Positions 1 through 10,329 are shown, numbered from the stretch's first letter. The stretch: DNA of 40,180 bases from Desulfurococcaceae archaeon (GCA_020833325.1 JAJHQN010000003.1:1-40180), one strand, 5' to 3'. Notes: generated by a model from the sequence alone, not told the origin. A program made the numbers and translations.

Positions 1-1511
1 CTGAAATTCTCTCCCTAGCCATCTTCCTATGCTGTAGAATCCATTACATGGAGTTGAAAGCACTTGGCAAACCTAGCCTGCCCAGTCCTGTACAGTGGCA
101 TAGAATCCATTACATGGAGTTGAAAGGTCCTTCAGCATCAGCCCTCTCTTGAAAACACCTTCGAATCCATTACATGGAGTTGAAAGCCACTCGAATGTGA
201 TCAGCATCCTCTCAGCATACCTCTTGAATCCATTACATGGAGTTGAAAGCGCCTTCCTACGTGGCAATCTCACCACCATACTAGGAGCGAATCCATTACA
301 TGGAGTTGAAAGCACTTGGCAAACCTAGCCTGCCCAGTCCTGTACAGTGGCATAGAATCCATTACATGGAGTTGAAAGGGGTCTGTTGTTGTTCTTGAAA
401 ATGTTATTTCTTCAAAGTTGGAATCCATTACATGGAGTTGAAAGATATACAAAGATTATGCCTTGACCCAATCACAAATAGTTCACGAATCCATTACATG
501 GAGTTGAAAGGAGGGCCTGGTTGGGGAGTATGTTAGGCTGATGGACACCGAATCCATTACATGGAGTTGAAAGGAACAAGCTGGGCCTCAAGACGGTGTT
601 CGTGTTCTACGAGAATCCATTACATGGAGTTGAAAGAAACTCCCATGGGGCCATAGGCCTAGTCTCCTCAACCTCGAATCCATTACATGGAGTTGAAAGG
701 TAGCGGCACTCGACGGGCCCCGACTCCCTGCTCCTGAGAATCCATTACATGGAGTTGAAAGGCAACGGCAACGAAAACATGGAGCTGGGCGGGCTGGAGC
801 GAATCCATTACATGGAGTTGAAAGTCGTCCCCTTATAATCTACTATCATTGTGGCGTACTGCCTGTTAAGCTCAATATGGTACCTGTAATTCCTAGAACC
901 AGGAATCCATTACATGGAGTTGAAAGTTTACTGTTACTTTGTCCTTTAGTTTCAGCCCTTTGGCGAGAATCCATTACATGGAGTTGAAAGCCAAACTGGG
1001 CTGAAGGAGTCCTTAAGCCACCCCATATGAATCCATTACATGGAGTTGAAAGCACCTAGCCACTTCCACCTAACGGTCTTGGGCTCCGGGAACAACCGAA
1101 TCCATTACATGGAGTTGAAAGTTGGGCAGTAGCACCGAGCAGGCTAGAGGTGATAATGAATCCATTACATGGAGTTGAAAGGACAGGTTCCTGATATTCC
1201 ACCTGAAGCCCTACGATAGGGAGACGGAATCCATTACATGGAGTTGAAAGAACCCCACACCTCAACCCCCATCTTTTTCCTTTTCGAATCCATGAATCCA
1301 TTACATGGAGTTGAAAGCATGATATCGGAGCCAGGTCTCACAGACCCAGACGTGATAGAGGAATCCATTACATGGAGTTGAAAGCTCGACCTTACCCTCC
1401 AATGCTAGGCTCAGTACTCTCGACGGAATCCATTACATGGAGTTGAAAGTTTGAGGATGTTGAACAGACCATACTTGACGGGCTCGTGAATCCATTACAT
1501 GGAGTTGAAAG
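1..1511 (+). CRISPR. CRISPR array (truncated at left window edge): 23 identical 24-nt repeats GAATCCATTACATGGAGTTGAAAG, spacers mostly 36-45 nt
   Basis: Repeats read directly at 37, 103, 163, 226, 289, 355, 421, 487, 550, 613, 676, 738, 801, 903, 967, 1029, 1098, 1158, 1227, 1294, 1361, 1426 and 1488. The (G)TTGAAAG 3' end resembles the crenarchaeal crRNA 5' handle, so transcription is probably on + with the leader left of the window. Confidence 0.98.
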
Positions 1512-1549
1512 TAGATGTAATCCCAGTATGATGGGTGGGGTTTATCGGG

Positions 1550-1626
<77 letters not shown>

Positions 1627-1686
1627 ATCCTTTAGTTGGTTGTATTCCCTGGTGGTTTTAACCTTTAGTTGGGGTGTGGTTTCCTC

Positions 1687-2496
1687 TTAGGGTATCTCCA
1701 TTATAACTCCCTTTTCTGTAGCTTCTGATAGTCTCATCATTATTGTTTTGAATGCTTCTGCTAGCACTTTCCTGTTATCATAGTTTTTCACTATCTCTTC
1801 TAGTTTGCTTCTCTTAGCTTCTCCTAGTTTTAAGGCTATTTCTATCATGTTCTTTGTGGCTCTTCTAGCTTCATCTACTATTGTTATGTGTGCTGTTTGT
1901 GCTGTTCTACTGAAGGGGTTTAGGTCTATTGCCGCTACCATCTTCCCAGCTTTTCTTAGCGCTTGTGTTCTATCTCCATCCTCTATTGCTACTAAGATGA
2001 AGTCTGCTGTGTATATGCCGTCTCTACATACTATTCCTCTCGGGCTCTCCAAGCCCTCTATCTGTGCCTTTTCGCACCCAACTCCTAGGACGTTCTGTGC
2101 TCCCTCTCTTTCTAGGAGCCTAGCTATCTTAGCCACCCTCTCCTCAGTTCTATAGAATAGGTTTACCTCTACCAGGGCTCCTGTTAGCTTAGCTAGCTCC
2201 ACTATCTCCCTAGCTGCTAGGGCGGCGTAGTTACCGTTAACCGATATTACAGGCTTCCTAGCTAGCAGCATACTAGCCACTGTAGTCTCCTCAGCTACTA
2301 GAGCGAAGGGGTGGCTACGCTCACCTAGTATGTAGTCGAAAGCCTCACCGCGACCATGGGCTATAAGGCCTTGAGGTACCACAATACCATCTATGAAAGC
2401 CTCTACAAGCTTCTCCCTAACAACTAGAGATTCATACCTAGGGTGGCTCCTAGGTATATCCCAGTGCACTCTAGGCCACCCAGAGCTCAGGCCCAC
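1687..2496 (-). CDS. 4-phosphopantoate--beta-alanine ligase (archaeal phosphopantothenate synthetase)
   Basis: 269 aa; RYESLVVREKLVEAFIDGIVVPQGLIAHGRGEAFDYILGE and DLNPFSRTAQTA resemble archaeal PPS; adjacent to pantoate kinase and CoaBC. Confidence 0.9.
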   Translation of the reverse strand: MGLSSGWPRVHWDIPRSHPRYESLVVREKLVEAFIDGIVVPQGLIAHGRGEAFDYILGERSHPFALVAEETTVASMLLARKPVISVNGNYAALAAREIVELAKLTGALVEVNLFYRTEERVAKIARLLEREGAQNVLGVGCEKAQIEGLESPRGIVCRDGIYTADFILVAIEDGDRTQALRKAGKMVAAIDLNPFSRTAQTAHITIVDEARRATKNMIEIALKLGEAKRSKLEEIVKNYDNRKVLAEAFKTIMMRLSEATEKGVIMEIP

Positions 2497-3328
2497 CCCT
2501 TGAGGGTTCTAGGTAGTAGATCTTATAACCTAGCTTCTGAAGATGGCCTAGGGAATCGCCCAGCCTATCACTCTCAACAACAGCAACTACAACACCCTTC
2601 TTACCATAAACCGTTACCAAGCCGGGGGTCTTCAAGAGATGCTCCTCCCCGCTCTCCCCAACAAGCCCTCTTAACACCCCATTATCCACGTTGAACTTCA
2701 ACACTAGCTCCGAGAAAACGTTGAAGTCCATGGACTCTATAACCCTTTCTATTAGAGGTTCTGCCTTCTCATGCAACCCCATCTCAACATAGTATCTCAG
2801 CAGATCCCTGGTATGCTCTTGTTTAACCATTAAAGCTAGGATTGATAGACCTGGTGGCAGTTGCTTACAATCAACGAGCCCTACGCTAGGAGCTCCAGGC
2901 TTAATTCTAACAGCTAGCCCGACACCACATGATATAGCTAGGACATCCCCGAGCCCAGTGGATTCTATTATCTCAGCCTCATGGGCCACCTTTAAGGACT
3001 TAGTATATGTTAAACCCCTTAAGAACCCCATTGTTAAAGCTGATGCTATGGCTGTTGACGCGCTAACAGCGAAGCCAACACCGGGCGGGAGGGGGGTGTT
3101 AATCTCTAACCTTAAATCATAAAGTCCAAGGAGCTCTCCCACCCTTCTAACAGTAGATATGGTTACATCATCCAACCCCCCCTCGCCAGGGATGCAAACC
3201 CTAGCTCTCGGCTCTACTACCAATCCAACTCCCGTAGACCCTATCTCGCTTAAACCCCCTTTTCCAGTGTGGGGTTTGAATAAAGCTGTAATATGGTGGG
3301 GGGATGTCGAGCAGATCTTATGCCTCAA
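2471..3328 (-). CDS. pantoate kinase (GHMP family)
   Basis: 285 aa; INTPLPPGVGFAVSASTAIASAL GHMP motif; gene neighbourhood. Confidence 0.88.
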   Translation of the reverse strand: MRHKICSTSPHHITALFKPHTGKGGLSEIGSTGVGLVVEPRARVCIPGEGGLDDVTISTVRRVGELLGLYDLRLEINTPLPPGVGFAVSASTAIASALTMGFLRGLTYTKSLKVAHEAEIIESTGLGDVLAISCGVGLAVRIKPGAPSVGLVDCKQLPPGLSILALMVKQEHTRDLLRYYVEMGLHEKAEPLIERVIESMDFNVFSELVLKFNVDNGVLRGLVGESGEEHLLKTPGLVTVYGKKGVVVAVVESDRLGDSLGHLQKLGYKIYYLEPSRGGPELWVA

Positions 3329-3331
3329 GGT

Positions 3332-4567
3332 TCACCCTCTCCTCAAGATCTTCAAAGCCTCATCTACCACCAGCCTTGCTAAGAGCTCCTTATGCATCGC
3401 ACCTAGCACTCTATAACTACCATCACCATAGGCTATTAACGCCATGTTAGTCTCTGATGCAAAACCTGTCCCAGGGAAGCCTACGGGATTCGCTACGACT
3501 ATGTCAGCCTTATACCTGTTAAGCTTCTCTAACGCCGCCTCCCTAAGCTTATCCACATCTAAAGTGTGCTCAGCTGCAAACGCAACTAGAACCCTAGGCT
3601 TCCTCCTAATACCCTCAAGCACTTTAGGTGTAGGCTTAAGATTTAAGATTAACTCAACCCCACTCTTAACCTTACCTTCATAACGCTCCCCTGGGGTGAA
3701 ATCAACTGGTGCTGCCGCAGCCACTATGACATCGTACTCCTCCTCTGTAAGCTTAGACACTATATCCCTCATATCGCTGGTGGTCTCAACATTAAACCTC
3801 CTAACCATGTGAGGTGGCTGTAGGCTCATCGGGCCGTGTACCAGGTCGACACTAGCCCCCCTAGACCACGATTCTACAGCCACCTCAACACCCATCCTAC
3901 CACTACTAGGGTTTGATATAAACCTAACTCTATCCAACCACTCCCTAGTGGGCCCTGCTGTAACTAAGACCCTCAACCCCCTCATATCCCTACCCCTACT
4001 TGTTACCGAAGCTGCAATCCTGGCAACAAGCTCGGGCTGAGGATACCTAGCAACTCCTTTCTCCACAACGGGAGGTATAATAGTGACACCCTGCTCTTCC
4101 AGCCTCTTAACAGCGGATTTATACTGTTCACTATCGTAAAGGCTTGAGTGCATAGCCGGCGCCACAATAACACTCTTACCATAACCTAGAGCGGAGACAG
4201 CTGCTAGAGCCACGGGGTTATCCACAATACCATATGCTATCTTAGCTACGGTCGATAGGGTAGCGGGGGCTATTAGTATTGAATCGGAGCTCCTAACAAG
4301 GCCTACGTGCTCCGTCTCCCCGGTTAGCTCGATTAAGGGTTTAAAGCCTGTAGCCCAGTGTAGTAGAATCTCTCCAACATACTTCCTAGCCTCATAGGTC
4401 ATAACAGGGATTACCCTGGCTCCCCTCCGGATAAGCCACCTAGCAGTATCAACAGCCTTATATGCCGCTACACTCCCCGTAATACCTAGGATAACGGTTT
4501 TACCTTCAAGGTACCTGTTAACCTCTCCCACGATATCCTTTACCGGGTGATGCTCGGGTAACCTCAA
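3332..4567 (-). CDS. coaBC: bifunctional phosphopantothenoylcysteine decarboxylase/phosphopantothenate--cysteine ligase
   Basis: 411 aa; GITGSVAAYKAVDTARWLIRRGA, VTAGPTREWLDRVRFISNPSSGRMG. Confidence 0.95.
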   Translation of the reverse strand: MRLPEHHPVKDIVGEVNRYLEGKTVILGITGSVAAYKAVDTARWLIRRGARVIPVMTYEARKYVGEILLHWATGFKPLIELTGETEHVGLVRSSDSILIAPATLSTVAKIAYGIVDNPVALAAVSALGYGKSVIVAPAMHSSLYDSEQYKSAVKRLEEQGVTIIPPVVEKGVARYPQPELVARIAASVTSRGRDMRGLRVLVTAGPTREWLDRVRFISNPSSGRMGVEVAVESWSRGASVDLVHGPMSLQPPHMVRRFNVETTSDMRDIVSKLTEEEYDVIVAAAAPVDFTPGERYEGKVKSGVELILNLKPTPKVLEGIRRKPRVLVAFAAEHTLDVDKLREAALEKLNRYKADIVVANPVGFPGTGFASETNMALIAYGDGSYRVLGAMHKELLARLVVDEALKILRRG

Positions 4568-4666
4568 TTTAGGGTAACCTCCTCAACACCCTATAGTTAG
4601 GTTGGAGGGGATATTTTTTAAACTCCCCCCAGCATATCTTGTGAAACCTTGGAGGCTTAGTGGTCT

Positions 4667-5215
4667 ATGGCCGAGTTCACTGTTAGGAGGGCTAGGGAGA
4701 GCGATATACCGGAGGTTATGAGGATTAATATGGAGACTTTACCAGAGAACTACTGGTATGGTTTCTACAAACACCTCCTAGATAACTGGGGCGAGGCTTT
4801 CCTAGTAGCGGAGATTGAGGGTAAGCTCGTAGGATACGCTATGAGTAGAGTTGAGGAGCAGGCGGACCCAGTACTCCTTGGTTTAACAGTAGAGCTTGAA
4901 GAGGAGGGCAGTTTCTTAAAACGCATCGTATCTATGCTCAAAAGCCTTACAGAGCCTAGACCTGTAGGTCACCTCGTTTCAATAGCTGTTAGGGAGCAGT
5001 ATAGGAGGATGGGTGTAGGATCAAGGTTGCTAGAGGGGACTATAAGGGCTATGATGGATGTTTACAAAACAGACTCCATATACCTTGAGGTTAGAATATC
5101 CAACATACCAGCTATAAGGCTCTACGAGAAGTACGGGTTCAGGAAAGCTAGGATAATCAAGGGATACTACTCTGATGGGGAGGACGCGTATGTCATGGTT
5201 AAAAGGTTAAAGTGA
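4667..5215 (+). CDS. GNAT N-acetyltransferase, RimI/Ard1-like (protein N-terminal acetyltransferase)
   Basis: 182 aa; VRRARESDIPEVMRIN..ENY, SIAVREQYRRMGVGSRLL, YLEVRISNIPAIRLYEKYGF. Confidence 0.88.
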   Translation: MAEFTVRRARESDIPEVMRINMETLPENYWYGFYKHLLDNWGEAFLVAEIEGKLVGYAMSRVEEQADPVLLGLTVELEEEGSFLKRIVSMLKSLTEPRPVGHLVSIAVREQYRRMGVGSRLLEGTIRAMMDVYKTDSIYLEVRISNIPAIRLYEKYGFRKARIIKGYYSDGEDAYVMVKRLK

Positions 5216-5294
5216 GCGTGTAACTGCTAAGATCGGAGTCGTCGGTTGAGACAGGTGTCTTCACAGGCAACCCCTCAGACCCGCGGACTCCCCA

Positions 5295-6488
5295 TCACCT
5301 ATAAGAGGTGGCCGTGGAGGCCTTTAACCTCTCAACCTCTCCAAGCGGTTTTAACGCCATTAGGGTGGTATACGCTAACACTACAGCTGAAACTAGTAGA
5401 GGTGCATGAAGTGCTAGAGCCTCATACAAGAACCCTCCTATATATGGTGCAGGTATACCAGCCACACTTCTAATAGCATTAGTAGTAGCATACGCCTCGC
5501 CCAGCCTCTCGTAAACCCTAGCTACGTACACGTTGTATGCTGGAATCCACGAGCCTATGCTAACGCCTATGAGGCTCATGGACATAACAGCCCCGGCTGT
5601 ACCGGTGTAGTTGATAGTGGCAAGGGTTAGAGCTGAGAGCGCAGCACTAGCCTCTGATAAGGCAAGCATCCTACTAGCTCCGAGGACATCAGTTAGCCTA
5701 CCCATTATGGGGGTGCATAGAGTTTCCAAGGCGTTGGACAACCCTATTAAGACTCCTATGGTCGCTTCATCATAACCTATCCTAACTAGGAAGGCGCTAA
5801 GCATGGGGAACCACATCATCCAAGCAGCTCTATCAAGGCCTACGAATACGTGGAGGAGAGCTAAACTCCTATCAGGCTTCAACAACCTTCTATAGGGGTC
5901 GAGGAGATTATACTTTGAATTATTCCTACCCGGGCTAACTCCAAGCTCCGTCGATGTAAGGTAAAACAAGGTGGATCCCGCTAGGGCTAGGAGAGCCAGT
6001 ATTATGAAAGCCTCCCAGTAACCATAGTAGAGAGCTAGAGCTCCAGATAGGGGAGGCCCAACAGTCCTAGAAGCTGTAAACGCAGCACCAGTCACACCAA
6101 CAACGCTACCCAGCCTCCCCCTATCCACAACCCTAGCTAGAAACGTCATCCTAGCAGGTTGGCCGAAGTAAAAGGATAGCATGAAGAGAGAATAGCTCAC
6201 AGATAGAGAGAGCATGCTATCAGAGAAAGCAGGCAAAAATAGGGATACAGCCAACAAGAACCCGGTAGCAGCTGAGACAAGCCTACTACTATGAACCTCC
6301 AGGACGTAACCCATCGCGGGCGAGGCGAGAAACCCAACCACATTAGACAAAGCTATAACAAACCCTATATCACTCATGGAGTAACCATACCTCGCCATGT
6401 AAGCCGCAAATAACGCCATATAACCTCCAGTAGCTAAACCCCTAAACAGGTTAAACGCAGATAGGCTAACAACATTCCTATCCACCAC
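5295..6488 (-). CDS. MFS transporter
   Basis: 397 aa, about 12 hydrophobic segments, MFS-like layout (GYVLEVHSSRLVSAATGF, GRLTDVLGASRML). Confidence 0.8.
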   Translation of the reverse strand: MVDRNVVSLSAFNLFRGLATGGYMALFAAYMARYGYSMSDIGFVIALSNVVGFLASPAMGYVLEVHSSRLVSAATGFLLAVSLFLPAFSDSMLSLSVSYSLFMLSFYFGQPARMTFLARVVDRGRLGSVVGVTGAAFTASRTVGPPLSGALALYYGYWEAFIILALLALAGSTLFYLTSTELGVSPGRNNSKYNLLDPYRRLLKPDRSLALLHVFVGLDRAAWMMWFPMLSAFLVRIGYDEATIGVLIGLSNALETLCTPIMGRLTDVLGASRMLALSEASAALSALTLATINYTGTAGAVMSMSLIGVSIGSWIPAYNVYVARVYERLGEAYATTNAIRSVAGIPAPYIGGFLYEALALHAPLLVSAVVLAYTTLMALKPLGEVERLKASTATSYR

Positions 6489-6591
6489 GCAATCCCTCCC
6501 CAGACCAGCCTAGACTAAATCCTTATAGATCTTGTGTAGCATTCCAAGGTGGGCTGTTAAAGGGCTGTTCAGCTCTTACCACCACTCATAC

Positions 6592-6636
6592 GACCCCTCC
6601 CCGCCTTAAAAGGCGCCCTTCAGGCGGGGAGGGGTC
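6592..6636. repeat. perfect inverted repeat, 15-bp arms and 15-nt loop
   Basis: GACCCCTCCCCGCCT (6592-6606) / AGGCGGGGAGGGGTC (6622-6636). Confidence 0.9.
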
Positions 6637-6649
6637 ATAGTGTTGGGTT

Positions 6650-7327
6650 CTAGGAGCTGTCCGTCAAAGTGTAAGGTTTGTTCTGTTCTCTTAAGGCGTA
6701 TTGGTGGGTTCTCCAGGTGCTTCCCGCCTTCTCGCTATCCCCGGTTAGAATAACCTTCTCGGCAGCCTCTACTATCTTCTCAATAACCTCTATTTCCTCT
6801 CGTAGCTCTATGTTGTAGCCTAGGTTTTCCGCCTCCTCCTTTATCTTTATGAGGAGCGGTAGTTCGTTGAAGGCTATTCTCCTTACGAACTCTAAGTCGC
6901 CTCTAGACACTGCTCCTCGTGATTGTATTCTCTTGAAGGCCTCTAGTATCTCATAGGGTCTTAGCACATGGAATTGTAGTCTAAGTAGTCTTGCTCTAGG
7001 ATCTCCTATTTCATTGTGGGAGCTCACACCGCATTCTCCTAGGGCGTTTTCAAGGGCTCTCCTATCGATGACGTGCCACCACCTCTGGGTTGTTGATCTA
7101 TACGATGTCTCTATGACTCCTATCTCCTTTTCTAGTTTCAGGAGGAGCGGGACCGGGTTGTACTCTATACCCCAGCTTTTAAGTCTGCTTCTAAGACCCT
7201 TCACGCTAAAATCTCCCAGCTTTAGCCCACTCTCCGAGCTTAGCTCTTCGTATATAGCTTTAAGTAGAATACACGCTCTCTCGCCATACTCAGCTATAAA
7301 CTCTCTAAGCTTACCTTCAACACCCAA
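6650..7327 (-). CDS. hypothetical protein, possible winged-helix domain
   Basis: 225 aa ORF with archaeal composition; N-terminal helix-rich segment. Confidence 0.65.
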   Translation of the reverse strand: MGVEGKLREFIAEYGERACILLKAIYEELSSESGLKLGDFSVKGLRSRLKSWGIEYNPVPLLLKLEKEIGVIETSYRSTTQRWWHVIDRRALENALGECGVSSHNEIGDPRARLLRLQFHVLRPYEILEAFKRIQSRGAVSRGDLEFVRRIAFNELPLLIKIKEEAENLGYNIELREEIEVIEKIVEAAEKVILTGDSEKAGSTWRTHQYALREQNKPYTLTDSS

Positions 7328-7390
7328 CCGCAGCCTACCGAGGGTATACTTAGGGTTTAAAAGTTAAAGTTAAACCGGGGTTTCAACCTA

Positions 7391-8152
7391 GTGGCGTCAG
7401 CTTCCACTGGGTGTAATGGGTTGAAGTACGCTATCTTAGCCGAACGTGTTAGTAAGAGGATCAAAGGCAAGGTTATCTTAGATGAGGTCACCCTCAACGT
7501 CCCCGAGGGCGCTGTTTACGTGCTAGCAGGCCCTAACGGGTCTGGGAAGACCACTACGATAAGGATACTCCTAGGCTTGGTTAGGAGGGATACAGGTAGG
7601 GTTGAGATTCTAGGGCGTGATCCAGAGGTGGCCGGTGGGGAGATTAGGGCTTACATAGGCTACCTACCTGAAGATGCTCAACCATATGAGAGGCTTACAG
7701 GCTTGGAGCACATCCTCTTCTACGCTAGACTCTACGCTAGGAGCTCTAACATAGAGGATATTGTATCGAGAGCTGTGAATATCTCAGGTCTCGAGCTCCG
7801 CGATCTAAACTCTAGGGCTGGGGCTTATAGTAGGGGTATGAAGAGGAGGCTTCTACTATCGCTAACGCTTATGCACAACCCGAGGGTGGCCGTCTTAGAC
7901 GAGCCCCTATCGGGCCTGGACGTGGTATCATCGTATAGGGTTAAGAAGATCATAAAGTCTATGGCTGGCGGTGGGACCACATTCCTTATAACAACACATG
8001 ATATGAGGGATGCCGAGGAGCTAGCAGATGTTGTAGGTTTAATGGTTAACGGTAGGCTAGTAGCCGAGGGTAGCCCCAGGGAGCTCATGGAGTCCACGGG
8101 GGCGGAGAGCCTTGAGGAGGCTTATGTTAGACTTGTTGGTGAGAGAGTTTAG
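7391..8152 (+). CDS. ABC transporter ATP-binding protein
   Basis: 253 aa; GPNGSGKTT Walker A, SRGMKRRLLLSLTLMHNPRVAVLDEPLSGLD signature and Walker B. Confidence 0.95.
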   Translation: MASASTGCNGLKYAILAERVSKRIKGKVILDEVTLNVPEGAVYVLAGPNGSGKTTTIRILLGLVRRDTGRVEILGRDPEVAGGEIRAYIGYLPEDAQPYERLTGLEHILFYARLYARSSNIEDIVSRAVNISGLELRDLNSRAGAYSRGMKRRLLLSLTLMHNPRVAVLDEPLSGLDVVSSYRVKKIIKSMAGGGTTFLITTHDMRDAEELADVVGLMVNGRLVAEGSPRELMESTGAESLEEAYVRLVGERV

Positions 8153-9344
8153 AGTAGTCCTGTGGAAGGAGCTCTTAGACCTGTCTAGAGACTATAGAAC
8201 CATTATAGCGGTGGTAGTATTACCACTCGTATCCCTTCCTAGCCTAGCACTACTAGCGGGGTTCCTGGCAGCATCTCAGTCGGTCTCTGTAGCGGTTATC
8301 ATCGAAGACGAGAAGGCGTTCGACATAGCCGAGAGGCTCTCGAAAATGGTTGAGGAGAGAGCGGGGAGGCTGGGGGTTCATGTTAATGTGACCGTGACTA
8401 AAGGGTCTGAAGTTACACAGGCTGATGTAAGGATAACGATACCACGTGGTTTCCACGGCAACTTAACAAGACTTGATGGGCAGGCTGTGGTGGTTATAAG
8501 TAAGCTTGTAGGCTCTCCGGCAAGCGATATAGTGTACAGGGCTGTCCTCGAAGCATTATATGATATAAGCGTTGACGTGGTTAACGAGAGGATTGGAAGG
8601 CTAGCTAGCATAGCTAACTTAACCGTTAACCCTAACTCGTTGAGAAACCCTATACTAGTCTCCACCGGCTACCACCTAGCTGGAGGGGCTCCGGCAGAAG
8701 AGGTTCAAGCTGAGGTGGCAGCGACAGCTAAGATCCTACAGTTCTCCCTCTTCTTCGTAGCATACCCAGCTATAGTCTTCATGTCAGATGCTATTGTGGG
8801 CGAGAGGGAGAGGAGGACTATTGAGAAGCTACTTGTAGCCCCCATTAGTAGAGGGGGGATCCTAGCCGGTAAGATGGTGGCAGCGACAATCCTAGGCCTT
8901 CTAGCCGCTCTAGCTGATAGTATCGCACTCCTAGCATTCTTCTACCTAGCACTTGGAGCCCTTAAGATATCGTTAACAGTAGCCCTAGCGTGGACCCTCT
9001 CCTCCCTCATGACAATAACGGTGACGGTGGCTATAGCCACGATAATAGCTTCTAGGAGCGAGACCGTTAGATCAGCGCAGGTCATGTCCTCCATAGTGGT
9101 GATGATAGCTATGGCCATCTACTTCTCAGCCTTAATAGTAGATCTTACAAAGCTACCCTCCTGGATCTCCCTAGCCCTCCAGCTAATCCCCTTCACCCAC
9201 TCAGCACTCGTAGTACAGTGGGCTTCTCTAGGCGATCTAAACGGTATCCTAAGACACCTAGCAATCCTAGCCTTATACCAACTAGCTCTATCCTACATAT
9301 CAATTAGAACCTTCAACTCCGAAAGACTAATACTCATAAGATAA
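8112..9344 (+). CDS. ABC-2 type transporter permease
   Basis: 410 aa; N-terminal TM, FMSDAIVGERERRTIEKLLVAPISR motif, C-terminal TM cluster; overlaps the ATPase gene. Confidence 0.9.
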   Translation: MRRLMLDLLVREFRVVLWKELLDLSRDYRTIIAVVVLPLVSLPSLALLAGFLAASQSVSVAVIIEDEKAFDIAERLSKMVEERAGRLGVHVNVTVTKGSEVTQADVRITIPRGFHGNLTRLDGQAVVVISKLVGSPASDIVYRAVLEALYDISVDVVNERIGRLASIANLTVNPNSLRNPILVSTGYHLAGGAPAEEVQAEVAATAKILQFSLFFVAYPAIVFMSDAIVGERERRTIEKLLVAPISRGGILAGKMVAATILGLLAALADSIALLAFFYLALGALKISLTVALAWTLSSLMTITVTVAIATIIASRSETVRSAQVMSSIVVMIAMAIYFSALIVDLTKLPSWISLALQLIPFTHSALVVQWASLGDLNGILRHLAILALYQLALSYISIRTFNSERLILIR

Positions 9345-9606
9345 GCTTTCTACAAACGAGAGCACCACCATTTCTCGGTGGATAGTAGCTCTCCTCCTTT
9401 AAAAGACACTCCACCACCCAGACTCTCAACCGCTAGCAAGGCCCAGACCACCCTATTGGAGCTGTTCGCCCCGCTACCCGTGGGGTACATCCACTCCCCT
9501 TACATGATTTGGGCCTGGAATACTCGTCGACCTCAAGACTTCATCGTTAAACATCGCTACACTCTATGTGTGGTGAGGTTTTGAGCTGTAGCCCCTCGCG
9601 AGGGGT

Positions 9607-10329
9607 TTAATGGCGTGCTCTCCCCGCTCTACCTCTCGCCTGCTTCAATGTTATAATATCTGTAATCTCCTTAGCCAACGTTCTAGCAGCCTCCCTCTCT
9701 CCGTTCTCAGCGTAGGCACTGTACACTTTGAACCAGTCCACGTTTAGGACTACATAGGTTATGGCTACGGCCGGCACAACCGTCACCAGGGTTAAGGCTG
9801 TTACTTTAGCTAGCGTAAGCTCTCCCATCCTCGGCACGGTGGCCTCTATAAGCCATTTAGCAGGTGTCCCCATGAGGAACACCATGGCCGCCATAGCTGT
9901 CTTACCCGCTATAACGGATATAAGGAATATGGGGGTGCTGAAGCCAGCCACCCCAAGGGGTATGTATAGTAGGTCGTCGGGTAGCGGTAGTGCTGCGAAG
10001 AGGAATACTGTTAAAGCTAAACCACCCTTCCTAGCCCTTAGAAGTGTTAAAGCCTCCCTCCTCCTCCTCACAGCACCAATCCTGGATCCAAGGGATTTAG
10101 ATAGGAGGAATAATGCAAACTTACCCAACCCAGCCCCAACTCCAACGGAAGCTACAGCCACCAGAGACTCTGTGAAACCCCTTACTATCACAGCGTAGGA
10201 GGCGAGAAGTGATAGGTATACAGCAGGGAATCCAGGCACTAGGTTGGATATGAAAGCCAACACCCCTAACCCTAAAGGCCCATAATTTCTAAGCTCCTCA
10301 ACAACATAGACTAACGTATCACCACTCAA
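9607..10329 (-). CDS. DedA/VTT-like membrane protein
   Basis: 240 aa membrane protein; NLVPGFPAVYLSLLASYAVIVRGF and LPLPDDLLYIPLGVAGF motifs. Confidence 0.65.
   Translation of the reverse strand: MSGDTLVYVVEELRNYGPLGLGVLAFISNLVPGFPAVYLSLLASYAVIVRGFTESLVAVASVGVGAGLGKFALFLLSKSLGSRIGAVRRRREALTLLRARKGGLALTVFLFAALPLPDDLLYIPLGVAGFSTPIFLISVIAGKTAMAAMVFLMGTPAKWLIEATVPRMGELTLAKVTALTLVTVVPAVAITYVVLNVDWFKVYSAYAENGEREAARTLAKEITDIITLKQARGRAGRARH

Noticed and set aside
73-1301. Small ORFs in the CRISPR array (LSTPCNGF / QLHVMDS repeats)
   Set aside because: They are translations of the 24-nt CRISPR repeat, not proteins.
1-1511. cas genes or leader adjacent to the array
   Set aside because: None in the window; repeat orientation places the leader to the left of position 1, so Cas type cannot be assigned from this sequence.
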